Source: Propionibacteriaceae bacterium (GTDB lineage Bacteria; Actinomycetota; Actinomycetes; Propionibacteriales; Propionibacteriaceae). From it: a stretch of 35,094 nucleotides of DNA. The notes beneath the pieces are model-generated. The model did no database searches. It saw only the letters and a program-made list of their open reading frames with translations, and was not told the origin of the DNA. Positions 1-9,140 of this stretch are shown here, piece by piece; positions within the stretch are counted from its first letter, which is position 1; each line of letters begins with the position of its first letter. Location: the NCBI GenBank assembly GCA_009778875.1, contig WRFI01000005.1:1-35094 (forward strand), given 5' to 3'. Made by a program: the position numbers and the translations under genes.

Positions 1-720
1 CTGCGGCTGCATTCACTGGGGCGAACGCTGCGGGTCGTCCACATCCCGCTGGTGCTGTATCACTGGCGCGAGGCAGCCGCGTCCACCGCCAAGAAGCTCG
101 GCTACAAGGCCTACGCGGTTGACGCCGGGCGCCGGGCGCTGGCCGAGTATCTGCGGCGCGTCGGCGTCACCGCCGAAATCGACGACCTGCCCAACCAGCC
201 CAGCTGGTTCCGCATCAAGCCGCGCTGGCCGGCATCTGTGGCGGTGGTTTCCGCCGGCGAGGCCGCCCGGCTCGGCGCAGCCCTCCAAGCCGCCACCTCG
301 ACGGCCTGCCAGCCCACCTGGCTGTGCCAGCCGGGCGGGTTTGAGGCCTCGGCCATCCCCGGCGACGTTGCAGCCCTGGTGGTGTTGCAGAAGCCGTTTG
401 CGCCAAGTTCGCCCGACTGGCTGGACGACCTGGTCGGGGCGCTGGCCCTGCCGGGGGCCACCGCCGTCGCTCCGTTGCTGGACAACGATGACGCAGGCGC
501 GGTCAACCCTAACGTCGCTGCGATCCGCCGGCTTGTCGAGCTGGACGAGAAGGCGTTCCTGTGGCCCGACACGTTGGTGCACGACGCGCCGTCCGTGCCC
601 TCGTCCGTGGTTGCCGTCAAGACCGGCGACGTCGATCTGTTGGACGCCGGACGCATCAGCGTGCCGCCGGAGCGGGGGCGGTGCGTGGTGTGGGGCCCGC
701 AGAGGATGGTGGCGCAATGA
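1..720 (+). CDS. GT2 glycosyltransferase, C-terminal part (5' end outside window)
   Basis: An open frame runs from the first base of the window to TGA at 718-720, so only the C-terminal 239 residues are visible. The first ~50 residues contain a VLYHWRE segment followed by STAKK and AGRRALAEYLRR. This matches the end of large actinobacterial GT2 glycosyltransferases, where YHWR follows the catalytic domain and the AGRRA helix precedes a second domain. Residues ~70-239 look like a second, degenerate GT2-like domain. The catalytic DXD region lies upstream of the window, so sugar specificity cannot be judged. The stop overlaps the ATG of the next glycosyltransferase by ATGA, indicating translational coupling. 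Family assignment is by motif recall; the role in polysaccharide assembly at the inner face of the membrane is inferred from context. Confidence 0.75.
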   Translation: MRLHSLGRTLRVVHIPLVLYHWREAAASTAKKLGYKAYAVDAGRRALAEYLRRVGVTAEIDDLPNQPSWFRIKPRWPASVAVVSAGEAARLGAALQAATSTACQPTWLCQPGGFEASAIPGDVAALVVLQKPFAPSSPDWLDDLVGALALPGATAVAPLLDNDDAGAVNPNVAAIRRLVELDEKAFLWPDTLVHDAPSVPSSVVAVKTGDVDLLDAGRISVPPERGRCVVWGPQRMVAQ

Positions 721-1706
721 AGGTCGCGTTTTGCGTGGTCGCCTGGAACAACGCCGACGTGCTGCGGCTGTGCCTGGACTCCCTGTTGGCGCAAACCGGG
801 GTGCAGGCGGACGTCTACATGATCGACAATGCGTCCACCGATGAGACACGTGCCGTGATGGCGGAATACCCATCGGTGCACGTCACCTGGTCGAAGGCCA
901 ACACGGGTTTCGCCCGCGGCAACAACCTGATGATCGCCCAGGCGCTGCGCGACCCGCAGGTGGGCTACGTGGCGCTGGTCAACACCGACGCGACACTCGA
1001 CGCGGCGTGGGCCTCCACGCTGGTTGGATTTGCCGAATCGCGGCCCAACGTCGGCTCGCTGCAAGGCCTGACGCTCGACTACTTCGACCACCAGATCGTC
1101 GACTCGACGCACATTTTCCTCAACCCCAACCTGCACGCCCAACAGCACGGTTACGGCGCCGCCCGCCTGCCCGCCGACCAGTACTACCCGCAGAAGGTGT
1201 TCGGCGTGAACGCGGCTGCGTGCATGTACACCCGCGCTATGATCGAGGCGCTGCCCGACCGCCAGAACGGCTTCTTCGACGAGCGATTCTTCATGTACTA
1301 CGAGGACATCGACGTCAGCTACCGGGCGTTGCTTTGCGGCTGGGACGCCTGGTTCGTGCCCGACGCACTGGCCTACCACATGGGGTCGGTCAGCACGAAG
1401 AAACGCGGATCGACGTATTCACTGACGATGGTGGGACGCAACATTCCGGCCGTCGCCGTCAAAAACACGCCGGGGCCGGTGCTGCTGCGCCTGGTGCCGA
1501 ACATGGCCTACGGGCTGGCTGTTCTGTGCCGCGAACTGCTGCGAGAACAGGGCGCTAGAGCGGCTCTCAGCTTGTTTACGGCCTACCTTGGGGGGCTCAT
1601 CAGAGTGCCGCTGTATCTTGGCAGCCGACGCCGCATCATGGCGGCGAAGGTGATCGACGACGCCTACCTGGCCCGTCTCCTGCGACGCAGCGGAGTGCTC
1701 GGCTAG
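717..1706 (+). CDS. GT2 glycosyltransferase, WbbL/rhamnosyltransferase-like
   Basis: 329 residues. The start is the ATG at 717, inside the ATGA overlap with the preceding gene and preceded by AGAGGA. The GT-A fold signatures are visible: VVAWNN near residue 7, MIDNASTDET at ~35-44, ANTGFARGNN at 61-70 and VNTDA (the DXD-equivalent site) at ~88-92. A later FDERFFMYYEDIDVSYR segment is typical of WbbL-like rhamnosyltransferases. The enzyme should move a nucleotide-activated sugar, plausibly dTDP-rhamnose since rmlABCD lie in the same locus, onto a lipid-linked glycan at the cytoplasmic membrane face. The donor and linkage are inference. A GtrA-like gene follows 41 bp downstream on the same strand, suggesting one transcript. 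Confidence 0.88.
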   Translation: MKVAFCVVAWNNADVLRLCLDSLLAQTGVQADVYMIDNASTDETRAVMAEYPSVHVTWSKANTGFARGNNLMIAQALRDPQVGYVALVNTDATLDAAWASTLVGFAESRPNVGSLQGLTLDYFDHQIVDSTHIFLNPNLHAQQHGYGAARLPADQYYPQKVFGVNAAACMYTRAMIEALPDRQNGFFDERFFMYYEDIDVSYRALLCGWDAWFVPDALAYHMGSVSTKKRGSTYSLTMVGRNIPAVAVKNTPGPVLLRLVPNMAYGLAVLCRELLREQGARAALSLFTAYLGGLIRVPLYLGSRRRIMAAKVIDDAYLARLLRRSGVLG

Positions 1707-1747
1707 GTGTGGGGGCATGTAAACTCCTGCCTGAGGAAAGAGGGTTT

Positions 1748-2251
1748 GTGGGCCGATTGTCGCAGCGGGTGACGCACCTAGCCACCGATCGGGGGCTGGT
1801 GGCCACAACCACCCGGTTTTCCCTCGTTGGTGTGATCAACACGATGATCGACTTCTGTGTCTACTCCGTCGCCGTGTTCTTCGGACTGCCGTTCTTCTTC
1901 GCCAACCTGATCTCCACCTCTTGTGGCATGGCGTTCAGCTTCTTCGGCAACCGCAGCTTCACGTTCAAGGCGAAAGGTGCCTCGCTTCGCCGTCAGGTGT
2001 TCTTGTTCATTGTGGTCACCGTGTTCAGCCAGTGGGTCATCCAGCCGTTTGTGATCTGGATCGTCAGCCACATCAGCTTCAGTTTCACCATCCTGGGCAC
2101 CTCGCCCGCCCTGATCGTCGGCAAGATCGCCGCCATCGGGTTCAGCTTCGTCTGGAACTTTGTGCTGTACAACAAAGTGGTGTTCGCCACCCGTCCAGAG
2201 CCTTCCGATGAGGTCGCTGCCGCGGACGATCCAGGCTCTGAGCGTGCTTGA
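1748..2251 (+). CDS. GtrA-family membrane protein
   Basis: 167 residues. I chose GTG 1748 because the AGGAAAGAGGG stretch just upstream (1732-1743) is a strong ribosome binding site. An in-frame GTG at 1709 has none. The FSLVGVINTMIDFCVY segment near residue 25 is the hallmark start of GtrA proteins, followed by FFGNRSFTFK between the second and third helices. About four membrane helices are visible. GtrA proteins are thought to help flip polyprenyl-phosphate-linked sugars across the membrane for extracytoplasmic transferases. The next gene, 24 bp downstream, encodes the kind of large membrane protein such a flippase would serve. GtrB-like synthases that would supply the substrate lie further on at 11745 and 15895. 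It is the only GtrA-like gene in the window. Confidence 0.85.
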   Translation: MGRLSQRVTHLATDRGLVATTTRFSLVGVINTMIDFCVYSVAVFFGLPFFFANLISTSCGMAFSFFGNRSFTFKAKGASLRRQVFLFIVVTVFSQWVIQPFVIWIVSHISFSFTILGTSPALIVGKIAAIGFSFVWNFVLYNKVVFATRPEPSDEVAAADDPGSERA

Positions 2252-2275
2252 CAGGGAATCGGAGAAACAACAACA

Positions 2276-4244
2276 ATGAAACCAGTGTTCTTGCTGTCGC
2301 AACCTAACCCAGGAGTCGCCGTGCGATCATCCCTTGCCCGACTTGCCGCGTGGCTGCCTATCCTGAAGCGCGACAAAACTGCCCTGCTTTCGCTGGTCGC
2401 CGGTCTGGCGGCCATACTCCTGATTGTTTACAGCTTGATCGTGCGAGTACAGATGTTTTCCCTCGGAACATCCCTTTGGAACGATGAGGCGTTGCTTGCG
2501 GACAACATCGTCGGTAAGAGCTTTGCGCAGATCCTCACCCCGCCGATGTCCAACCTGCCAACCACTTCTGCCGGGTACCTGATCATCGAAAAAGGGTTGG
2601 TACACGTCTTCGGGACAGCAGAATGGGTGCTGCGACTGTACTCGCTAATCGCCTTGGTCCTGCTGCTCATCGTTCAAGGCATCGTGCTGCGCAAGGTCTT
2701 CCACACCCCCTTGGTCTTCGCCCTGCTCTCGGTCGCTCTGTCGTCCGTCTTCTACTACTACATGAACTATTCCGCCGAGGTGAAGCCATACATGGGCGAC
2801 GCGCTGTTCTCGGTGCTCGTCATTCTCATGTATTTCCTTTTCCGGCGAGGACGAATCGGTCCGGTGATCCTCGGATTGTCATTTTCGGTCTGCCTGGTCA
2901 TGTCGTCGCCAGCCGTTTTCTTTGTCGCGGGCACACTGCTCGTCGAGTTTGCAGCCAAACTCCGACGCCGGGACTTCCGTTCGGCACGTCGCGTGATTCT
3001 GGCCGGTGCCATCTGCCTGGCCGTCTTCATCGTCCACTATCTTCTTTGGCTGCGCCCGATTTCCACCGTCCCCGAGTTGACGTCGTTTTGGCAGTGGCGC
3101 GCATTCGACTTTCGCCTTTGGCGCTCCGGCGCGCTCTCCAGGGATCTGGGCCTTGTCTCCGCCCTGTTCCTGCAACTGGGTGCCGCCAAGCTCCTGCTTC
3201 TCTGTCTAGCAGGGGGGGGGGGGAGCGTTTTTGCTGTTCAAGAAAGATATCCACACATTATCGCTTGCCGTGTCATTTCTGATGTTGGCCGTCGCCTCGG
3301 CTCTCGGCCTGTATCCCATGGTTGACAGATTGTGGCTGTTCCTTTATTTGTGGGTATTCATATTTGCCTTCGTGTTTTTGTCTGCTATCCGCCTGGGCAC
3401 CACGGGTGCCAAAGCGGAGCGGCTCGTCACCAGGATTGTCACACTGCTGATCGCCGTGGTCCTGATTCTTTCTTTCCGCAATTTCCCGGACTATGGAGCA
3501 GGTGCCGAGTGGACGCTGGTGCCTGGCAACCAGGCGAACCCCCTGATCGCGTATGTGCAGAAGAACATCCAGCCCGGCGAGACGCTGTACAGCTACGCAG
3601 CGGCGAACCTGATTGTGGAATACAAGAACGGATACAACAACGACACCATCGGCAACGGTTCGACTGACAACATCATATGGGGGACGCCACTGTCGTCAAA
3701 CCCGTCCACCACGTCCGCGTCCGTCAGTGCGGAGGTTTCACGAATTACGAACACCGCCGGCGCCTACGTGCTGTTTTACCACTGCTACCCTCCGCTCAGC
3801 GGCGACCCCTTCCCGGACATGATAACGACAGACCTTCAAAAAGCAGGATACATGGACCTGGTGCTGGAGGACTATTACACGCCGTTGTACTGGTTCACGC
3901 AGGACATGGCAAAGGTGAAGGCCGCCGCGCACCTCGACGCACCGTCCCTGATGACCACACAAGGCACGATCTCCGGCACATTCGTCTTGACAAACACGGG
4001 CAAGACGGTGTTCAGCGCAGATGGTTATGGCTCCATGACCCTGACGATCAGCCGGCCCGGCGACGACGGGCCGCCGGTGGTGTCCGTGCCCTTCGGACAG
4101 GAAATCCTGCCTGGCGGGACGGGACAAATTGACGTGGACGTTGATGGTCTTGCGCCTGGCACATACGATGCCGACGTCGTCTTTCAGGACGAGTACTCAC
4201 TGAGTCAATTGGGCACCGCGCCCATGACGATTGAGGTCACGTAG
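2276..4244 (+). CDS. Large membrane protein (GT-C-like transferase) interrupted at a 12-G tract; candidate phase-variable gene, OFF as written
   Basis: Translation from ATG 2276 (GGAGAA upstream) gives a hydrophobic protein with about eight helices up to residue 312, then a poly-glycine stretch encoded by 12 G (3212-3223). It then runs out of frame to a stop at 3325 (349 residues). The frame one base away continues with more helices (LFKKDIHTLSLAVSFLMLAV) and a ~230-residue extracytoplasmic region ending in a beta-rich domain, with stop at 4244. With 11 G (or 8, or 14) the halves join into 655 residues. With 10 or 13 G the frame stops at 3282. An acidic WNDEALLADN segment in the first loop resembles the acidic site of GT-C enzymes. 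Together with the adjacent gtrA-like gene this suggests transfer of a polyprenyl-phosphate sugar outside the cell. A homopolymer sequencing error is the main alternative. Confidence 0.8.
3212..3223 (+). repeat. Poly-G tract of 12 inside a coding region
   Basis: Twelve consecutive G follow codon 312 of the membrane protein gene and precede AGCG. The tract encodes four glycines with the GGG codon in a loop between membrane helices, where length changes would be tolerated. No other homopolymer of similar length occurs in any coding region here; the next longest coding run is seven C at 10488-10494. Tracts of this length are classic slipped-strand mispairing sites. Confidence 0.95.
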
Positions 4245-4258
4245 GCCGCCTGACGCCC

Positions 4259-5281
4259 TCACGAGCCGGTGTGCGATGGCCTTGGCGCCACGGTGCGCTT
4301 GACGAACCTCAGTGGACCCAGCAGCGCGCGGCCCAGCCGGTATGCCCGGGTGTGCAGCAGGAATTCGACGTCGTCGTCCTTTTCTTTCCACAGATCAAAG
4401 TATCGAGCGCCAATGTAGGTGTCTATCAGCTGAACCGGATAGTCGGTGTGTTTGATGATGAACTCGCGGAGGCCCGGCCATTGGGCGGGCACCACCCGAA
4501 TGGCCTTGGTCTTGATGAACGGGTACGTGTCAACTGTTTCCAGAAGCCACAGCGGCCGGCAGCAGGTGTACCCCGGGTTGTATTTGGCCATGTCCCCGGT
4601 CGATTGGGCGCTGATATCAACCTGAGTTTTGTCCAACTGCGTCATGCCCCAAAACCCGGGTGCGTCGAAAAATGAGTCATAGGTGAACCCGTTTTCAGCC
4701 AACAGTTCTGTCAGCCGGATCTCGTAGTTGGTGATCACGTCGAGTACGTCCGCGAAGTCCTCGATGCTGGCCCAAAAGTGCCTGAATGCCTCGGACTGGA
4801 CGACATTCTGGTTGAACGTCATGAAATAGCTTTGCAGGTGCGTTGGCGCGAAAGTCACCCTGCCGCGGCTGTCCAGTAGCACGTCGGTCAGCGCGATGTT
4901 CGTCGTCATACCCCAGAAATCGGCGCCGCGCGACTGCATTTGGTCGAAAATCGCGCCGAAGTCGAAAAGCGGCCCGAAGCACGTGTCGTTCATCAGCGTC
5001 AGCTGCTCGCACTTGACCAGAGTGTCCCAGCCGAAGTCGTCCATGCCGTCACGCCAGGCCGCAAAGTCGTAGCCAAGGTTCTTCCGTTGGATTAGCTTGT
5101 CGGTCACGCCAGCCAACCTTTTCTCGTCGGCTTCGCAAACAGGCGAGTTGGAGATCATGACAACCTTGTCGAACAGTCTGCGCATCTGCTCAAGCTGGTA
5201 GACCACATAGTCGTCGACCCGGCCGAACTTGTTGAAGTGGGCATAGAACATGACCCGCGTCGAGTCATTCGCTTCGGTCAT
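4259..5281 (-). CDS. Rhamnan synthesis F (RgpF-like) glycosyltransferase
   Basis: 340 residues, with ATG complementary to 5279-5281. The protein matches the rhamnan synthesis F family (RgpF, Pfam PF05045) by recall. It opens with MFYAHFNKFGRVDDYVVYQL, then VVMISNS, NLGYDFAAWRDGM, LTLMNDTCFGP and a WGMT segment, in the order typical of these proteins. The family contributes to rhamnose-rich cell-wall polysaccharides, for example in streptococci, as a cytoplasmic membrane-associated glycosyltransferase. It overlaps the preceding GT2 gene by ATGA, so the two are coupled. The presence of rmlABCD in the same locus fits a rhamnose donor. The gene is last in a minus-strand run and converges, 14 bp apart, on the poly-G gene. 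The RgpC/RgpD ABC exporter that often accompanies rgpF is not in the window. Confidence 0.88.
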   Translation of the reverse strand: MTEANDSTRVMFYAHFNKFGRVDDYVVYQLEQMRRLFDKVVMISNSPVCEADEKRLAGVTDKLIQRKNLGYDFAAWRDGMDDFGWDTLVKCEQLTLMNDTCFGPLFDFGAIFDQMQSRGADFWGMTTNIALTDVLLDSRGRVTFAPTHLQSYFMTFNQNVVQSEAFRHFWASIEDFADVLDVITNYEIRLTELLAENGFTYDSFFDAPGFWGMTQLDKTQVDISAQSTGDMAKYNPGYTCCRPLWLLETVDTYPFIKTKAIRVVPAQWPGLREFIIKHTDYPVQLIDTYIGARYFDLWKEKDDDVEFLLHTRAYRLGRALLGPLRFVKRTVAPRPSHTGS

Positions 5282-6255
5282 TCATCCACCTCGCCTTCAC
5301 CCTTGCAGTAGATGGCCGCAAATAGAGGTACCAGATGCAATCGCTCAATGATACCGAAACCGAACACCGAGAGCCTTTCAAACAGCCGCTCGCCGCGCAA
5401 GCGGCGGCTGAACGGTGTGAGGCTTGACCGAAGGTTGTTCTCATTGATCCACTTCATCACCCGGTCGTGTTCGGCCACAAAATGGGACGGCGTGGCTTTT
5501 CGTCCCGAGTAGAGCAACCACCACACCAGGAATCGGCGGTAATAATACTTGAGCAGTTCAGGCTTGTCGGCAAACTGTTCGTCCACGCGGTTGAGGACGA
5601 ACAGAATGTCGAGGCTGTCGTTCAACCCCTTGTGAGCGGTGTTCGACACGCTGGCACCGTTCATCGTCCAGGTGTAGCCAACATAATTGATCACCTTGAC
5701 GCGCGGGTTCTTTGCCTTCGCCCCCAACGAATACGTGAAGAACAGGTCTTCGCCGATGCCGTAATCTAAAAAGCCGACCTCGTTGTCCAGCAGGAATTGC
5801 CGTTTGAACACCTTCGACCACGGGTAGATGTTGATGTACGTCTCCCACTCGGAACCTTTGAGGCGACGCTCCAGCAACAGCCTTCCGTCGGCGTCCCTGC
5901 GACGCCACCCCCCGATGACAATGTCGTAGTCCTGGTCAAGGTTGTCGAGATATGTGTTCAGATAGTCCGGGTCAATATAGTCGTCGCAATCGACGAACGC
6001 CAGGTACTCCCCCGTCGCAATGTCGATTCCCCGGTTTCGGGTCAGGGCAACCCCTTGGTTGGGTGTGTCAACAACTATGACGTTTTCGTATCGCTGCTCG
6101 TATTCGCGCAGTATTTCCAGCGAATCGTCATTCGAGCCGTCGTTCATGGCGATGATTTCGACGCCATCCCGCCCCTGCGAAAGGACACTGTTGAGGCAGC
6201 GACGCAGGCTTTCGTGGGCGTTGTACACCGGGATGACCACCGAAACTGTCTTCAT
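5278..6255 (-). CDS. GT2 family glycosyltransferase
   Basis: 325 residues. The N-terminal ~120 residues form a GT-A domain: VVIPVYNAHESL at 6-17, MNDGSNDDSL at ~37-46, NQGVALTRNRG at ~66-76 and the metal-binding VDCDDY at ~88-93. The C-terminal part has the basic and aromatic helices seen in enzymes acting on lipid-linked acceptors. It begins 8 bp after the stop of the upstream GT2 and overlaps the rgpF-like gene by ATGA, so the three form one transcription unit. It probably adds one residue of the repeating unit at the inner membrane face. Donor and linkage cannot be read from the sequence. No strong Shine-Dalgarno is visible, so coupling to the upstream gene is likely. Confidence 0.88.
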   Translation of the reverse strand: MKTVSVVIPVYNAHESLRRCLNSVLSQGRDGVEIIAMNDGSNDDSLEILREYEQRYENVIVVDTPNQGVALTRNRGIDIATGEYLAFVDCDDYIDPDYLNTYLDNLDQDYDIVIGGWRRRDADGRLLLERRLKGSEWETYINIYPWSKVFKRQFLLDNEVGFLDYGIGEDLFFTYSLGAKAKNPRVKVINYVGYTWTMNGASVSNTAHKGLNDSLDILFVLNRVDEQFADKPELLKYYYRRFLVWWLLYSGRKATPSHFVAEHDRVMKWINENNLRSSLTPFSRRLRGERLFERLSVFGFGIIERLHLVPLFAAIYCKGEGEVDE

Positions 6256-6263
6256 ACCCGTAC

Positions 6264-7085
6264 CTACCGCACGAAAATCTTGAGGTAGACGGACACCATG
6301 AAACTCCAGACATGCCTGGCCGCCATGGAAACCACGATGTCGAAACGCGTCAGCGCCAGATCGTGCCTGTGCTTCTCGAGCAGCCGCCGATGTTCGGCAA
6401 TGTAGGCCTTCTCCTGCCCCCCGCCCATCACCTTAGACGTGTTGGCGCCCTTCCGCACTCGAAACGAGTTAAGCGGTTCGTGGATGACAAAAATGTCGCC
6501 GGCTCCGGCGATGCTCATGAAGAAGTCGTAGTCGGGTATGAAGGTGAAGGACGGATCGAACCCGCCCGTCCTTTTTGCGACGTCGGCACGAATCAGGTTT
6601 GCCACTGGTGAACCGAACAGGTCGACTGTTCTGGTGCAGTCCAACGCCACCCTTCGTCCCGACACCAGACCGCTGCGCCAATAGCGCCGGAAAGTGCCGT
6701 GTTGGGTGCCATCGGCGTTGACCACCTTCGAATCGCTTTCCGACAAGACCGCACTGGGATTGTCTAACAGCGCTTGCAGCTCCTTCTCAATCGCCGTCGG
6801 CTCCAGCATGTCGTCGGCGCCCATCACCTTCACGAACTCACCTTGGGCCAGCCCCATTGTGAAGTTCCAGTTGCCGGCCAGCCCCAAGTTGGAATCGTTT
6901 TTCAGCAAACGGATCCGCGGGTCCACGATGGCTTTCACAATGTCGAAGGTCGCGTCCGACGAGGCATCATCGACAACAATTATCTCCAGATGCTCATAAG
7001 TCTGGCCCAGCACCGACCGGACCGCCGCCTCGATATGATCACCATTGTTGTAGGCGGGTATGCAAATGCTGACCAGCGGGCTCAC
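6264..7085 (-). CDS. GT2 family glycosyltransferase
   Basis: 273 residues starting at a GTG complementary to 7083-7085. GT-A motifs are clear: ICIPAYNNGDHIEAAVRSV from residue 7, VVDDASSDAT at ~37-46 and VMGADDMLEP (the DXD-equivalent) at ~87-96. An IPDYDFFM segment near residue 190 is typical of the acceptor side of the active site. It lies between a large membrane protein upstream and another GT2 8 bp downstream. No ribosome binding site is seen; instead a TAGACT box lies exactly 7 nt before the GTG, suggesting a leaderless transcript. The likely role is sugar addition to the lipid-linked repeat unit. The sugar is unknown. Confidence 0.88.
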   Translation of the reverse strand: MSPLVSICIPAYNNGDHIEAAVRSVLGQTYEHLEIIVVDDASSDATFDIVKAIVDPRIRLLKNDSNLGLAGNWNFTMGLAQGEFVKVMGADDMLEPTAIEKELQALLDNPSAVLSESDSKVVNADGTQHGTFRRYWRSGLVSGRRVALDCTRTVDLFGSPVANLIRADVAKRTGGFDPSFTFIPDYDFFMSIAGAGDIFVIHEPLNSFRVRKGANTSKVMGGGQEKAYIAEHRRLLEKHRHDLALTRFDIVVSMAARHVWSFMVSVYLKIFVR

Positions 7086-7092
7086 GACGAGA

Positions 7093-7110
7093 AGTCTACC
7101 CGTTCACGGG
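7093..7110 (-). promoter_or_regulatory. Candidate leaderless promoter with adjacent palindrome for the GT2 gene at 7085
   Basis: On the minus strand TAGACT (7098-7093) is followed by seven bases and then the GTG start. There is no convincing -35 box. A 12-bp inverted repeat, CCCGT-TC-ACGGG (7099-7110), abuts the -10 on its upstream side and could be an operator. Confidence 0.4.
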
Positions 7111-7131
7111 ACTGATGCGGACTTTCGGCCA

Positions 7132-8919
7132 TCAGGGAAGCTGGCCCACAAACCCGGCCGAGTTCGAGTAAAGACGTGGCAGGGAGTCGAAGTAGGCGCG
7201 GTCAGCCTGATAAGCCACGCTGTCGTCGGTGGTCAATACCAACACGACCTTCGACGGCGACTGTTGGACCATGTTCATGACCCAGTCAGGCTGAGTCATC
7301 GTCGCCTCGAGCCAGTCATTCGTGTGCTGACTGCTGATCACCTGGTACCAGAAGGCGTCGCGCCACTCGGCAACCACCGGCACCAAGGGCGCGCCCTCTT
7401 TCACATAATTGTCGAAGACGTAGTGGTACAACTGCTGCTTGCCCGGATCCAGCCCCGGCACCAGGGGTGACGTAATCTCCCAGCGATTGGCGCTCAGGAT
7501 GTCATTCATATCTGTTGACTTGGCAACAGGGTCGAACCCGTCGTTTTTCATTTGGATCCGGTGTTCGATGCCGCTGACCGATAGTGCAAAGATCAGCGCC
7601 CAGACCACCCCGTACATGCCCAAAAGCACGGCTGTCTCGCGGTTGGTGATCTTGGCGATGCCAACCACCAGCAGGTACAGCACGACCAGCCAGAGAAGAT
7701 AGTGCGACTTCATGAAGTAGTACGACGACACCCGCCCGAGCATCCCCATGGCCAGAAGACCCGCCATGTACACCAGCATGACCGGCAGCATCAGCAACTG
7801 GAAGTTCAGCTGCCTCGCTTTCACCAACTGGTAGGCGCCAAACAGGGCCACCGGCAAGAAAGGAACAAAGTTGGAGAACAGGTCGCGGTATGACGCCCCC
7901 TCTGACGACAACGCGCTGCCAACAGTCACACCGTCGGTGAAGACACCGACAAACATGAACAGCAGGCCGACCACGACGGGGATCAGGAAAACGGCGAGGC
8001 CCACCAACAGCGTGTCCTTGGAGACGACCAGGTACTTCGAGCGGTAACGCGCCAGAATGAGCACGCCAAGGCATATGAAAACCACAGGCACGAACATCGT
8101 GTAGCAGACAATCAGGCCCAAGCACCCGAGCATTAACAGTGCCGCCCCCGGCCATTTTCCGAGCTCGTCCGACATCAATGAATCGGCCAAGAATGTTATG
8201 TGGGCGATCAACACCAGGCTCATGCCGAGATACACGAAACCCCAAAGCACGCTGTTCAGCGGGTATCCCGCCACATACAGGAATGTGATACCGACGCCGA
8301 TTGCAAAACGCCACTTCGTCTTCAAAAAGCGCCGGATGGCCGTGTAAAAGGTCAAACCGCCCAGCAGCAGGAACAGCCCGCCGCTGAGCACGAAGAATCG
8401 GTAGTAGTAGTCCGGAGTCGTCAGCGGGCTGAGCATCGCGATGAACAGTCCGTTCGTCAGCGAATGGAAATACATGGCGTGGACGCTCTGGTTCTTCACG
8501 ACATCGACCGCTTCGAGAATGTGCGGTGCCGGATCGATGGTCATGTAGACGATTGACAGGCTGAGGCCGTTGCGCACAGCCAACAGCACCGCCGTGGCCA
8601 CCCCCAGACCGCCCGTCACGAGCCAGTCCGCAGCATTCCATTCGTAGGCCTGCCTGTCCCGACGCAACCAGATGCGCCACCAGAGGACGATGCCAGCCGC
8701 CAGGTCGACGATGCCAATCGTCACCAGGTTGACGGGCACATGGATGAGGGTGAACAGCCCGCCGAACAGGGCATGCCAGCAGGTCAGCGTCACGACGCTG
8801 GCCACCGCCCATCCCAAGCCAGACAGCTGCTTGCTCGACTTCCTGACGAGGAACAAACCTGAGAGAGCGACAAGGCACGCCAGCATGAAAAACAGCGATG
8901 CCGGGATGCTGTCATACAT
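7132..8919 (-). CDS. Polytopic membrane protein, possible GT-C-type glycosyltransferase
   Basis: 595 residues with a GGAGGC ribosome binding site before the ATG (8919). Roughly 13-14 membrane helices fill residues 1-440. The last ~150 residues are soluble and presumably extracytoplasmic. I do not recognise a named family with confidence. The topology, an acidic and histidine-containing loop (TIDPAPHILEAVDVV, ~residue 125), and the C-terminal soluble domain resemble large actinobacterial GT-C-like or polysaccharide-assembly membrane proteins. It is first in the minus-strand unit that continues with two GT2 enzymes and the RgpF-like protein, and is divergent from the polyprenyl-phosphate sugar synthase at 9141. 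A polymerase (Wzy-like) is an alternative role, since none is otherwise identified in the window. Confidence 0.75.
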   Translation of the reverse strand: MYDSIPASLFFMLACLVALSGLFLVRKSSKQLSGLGWAVASVVTLTCWHALFGGLFTLIHVPVNLVTIGIVDLAAGIVLWWRIWLRRDRQAYEWNAADWLVTGGLGVATAVLLAVRNGLSLSIVYMTIDPAPHILEAVDVVKNQSVHAMYFHSLTNGLFIAMLSPLTTPDYYYRFFVLSGGLFLLLGGLTFYTAIRRFLKTKWRFAIGVGITFLYVAGYPLNSVLWGFVYLGMSLVLIAHITFLADSLMSDELGKWPGAALLMLGCLGLIVCYTMFVPVVFICLGVLILARYRSKYLVVSKDTLLVGLAVFLIPVVVGLLFMFVGVFTDGVTVGSALSSEGASYRDLFSNFVPFLPVALFGAYQLVKARQLNFQLLMLPVMLVYMAGLLAMGMLGRVSSYYFMKSHYLLWLVVLYLLVVGIAKITNRETAVLLGMYGVVWALIFALSVSGIEHRIQMKNDGFDPVAKSTDMNDILSANRWEITSPLVPGLDPGKQQLYHYVFDNYVKEGAPLVPVVAEWRDAFWYQVISSQHTNDWLEATMTQPDWVMNMVQQSPSKVVLVLTTDDSVAYQADRAYFDSLPRLYSNSAGFVGQLP

Positions 8920-8954
8920 GGGGGTGCCTCCAAACCATCAGTGCTTGTCCTCAC

Positions 8955-8960
8955 ATTCTA
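8955..8960 (-). promoter_or_regulatory. Candidate -10 box for the 8919 operon
   Basis: TAGAAT on the minus strand lies about 35 bp before the ATG at 8919, leaving a short 5' leader that contains GGAGGC. No good -35 is visible, so the call rests on the TANNNT match and the divergent-gene context. Confidence 0.35.
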
Positions 8961-9098
8961 GCGGAACCCCTCAAGACACCGCATTTCGCGCTCGTTCTCC
9001 GACAAGCCACCTAGTCACGCCAGGATCCACTGGCGCCTGTTCCTGACCCAAGCGGCCAACTTTGCCGGTACTCATCCATCCTTCGCCGACAGACCGAC

Positions 9099-9104
9099 TA
9101 GACT
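9099..9104 (+). promoter_or_regulatory. Candidate -10 box for the 9141 gene
   Basis: TAGACT lies 36 bp before the GTG at 9141, in the 221-bp divergent intergenic region. The -35 region is weak. The leader carries GAGAGGAG as a ribosome binding site. Confidence 0.35.
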
Positions 9105-9140
9105 CTAGGTTGCTGCATAGCTGTCGAGAGGAGATCTGCT

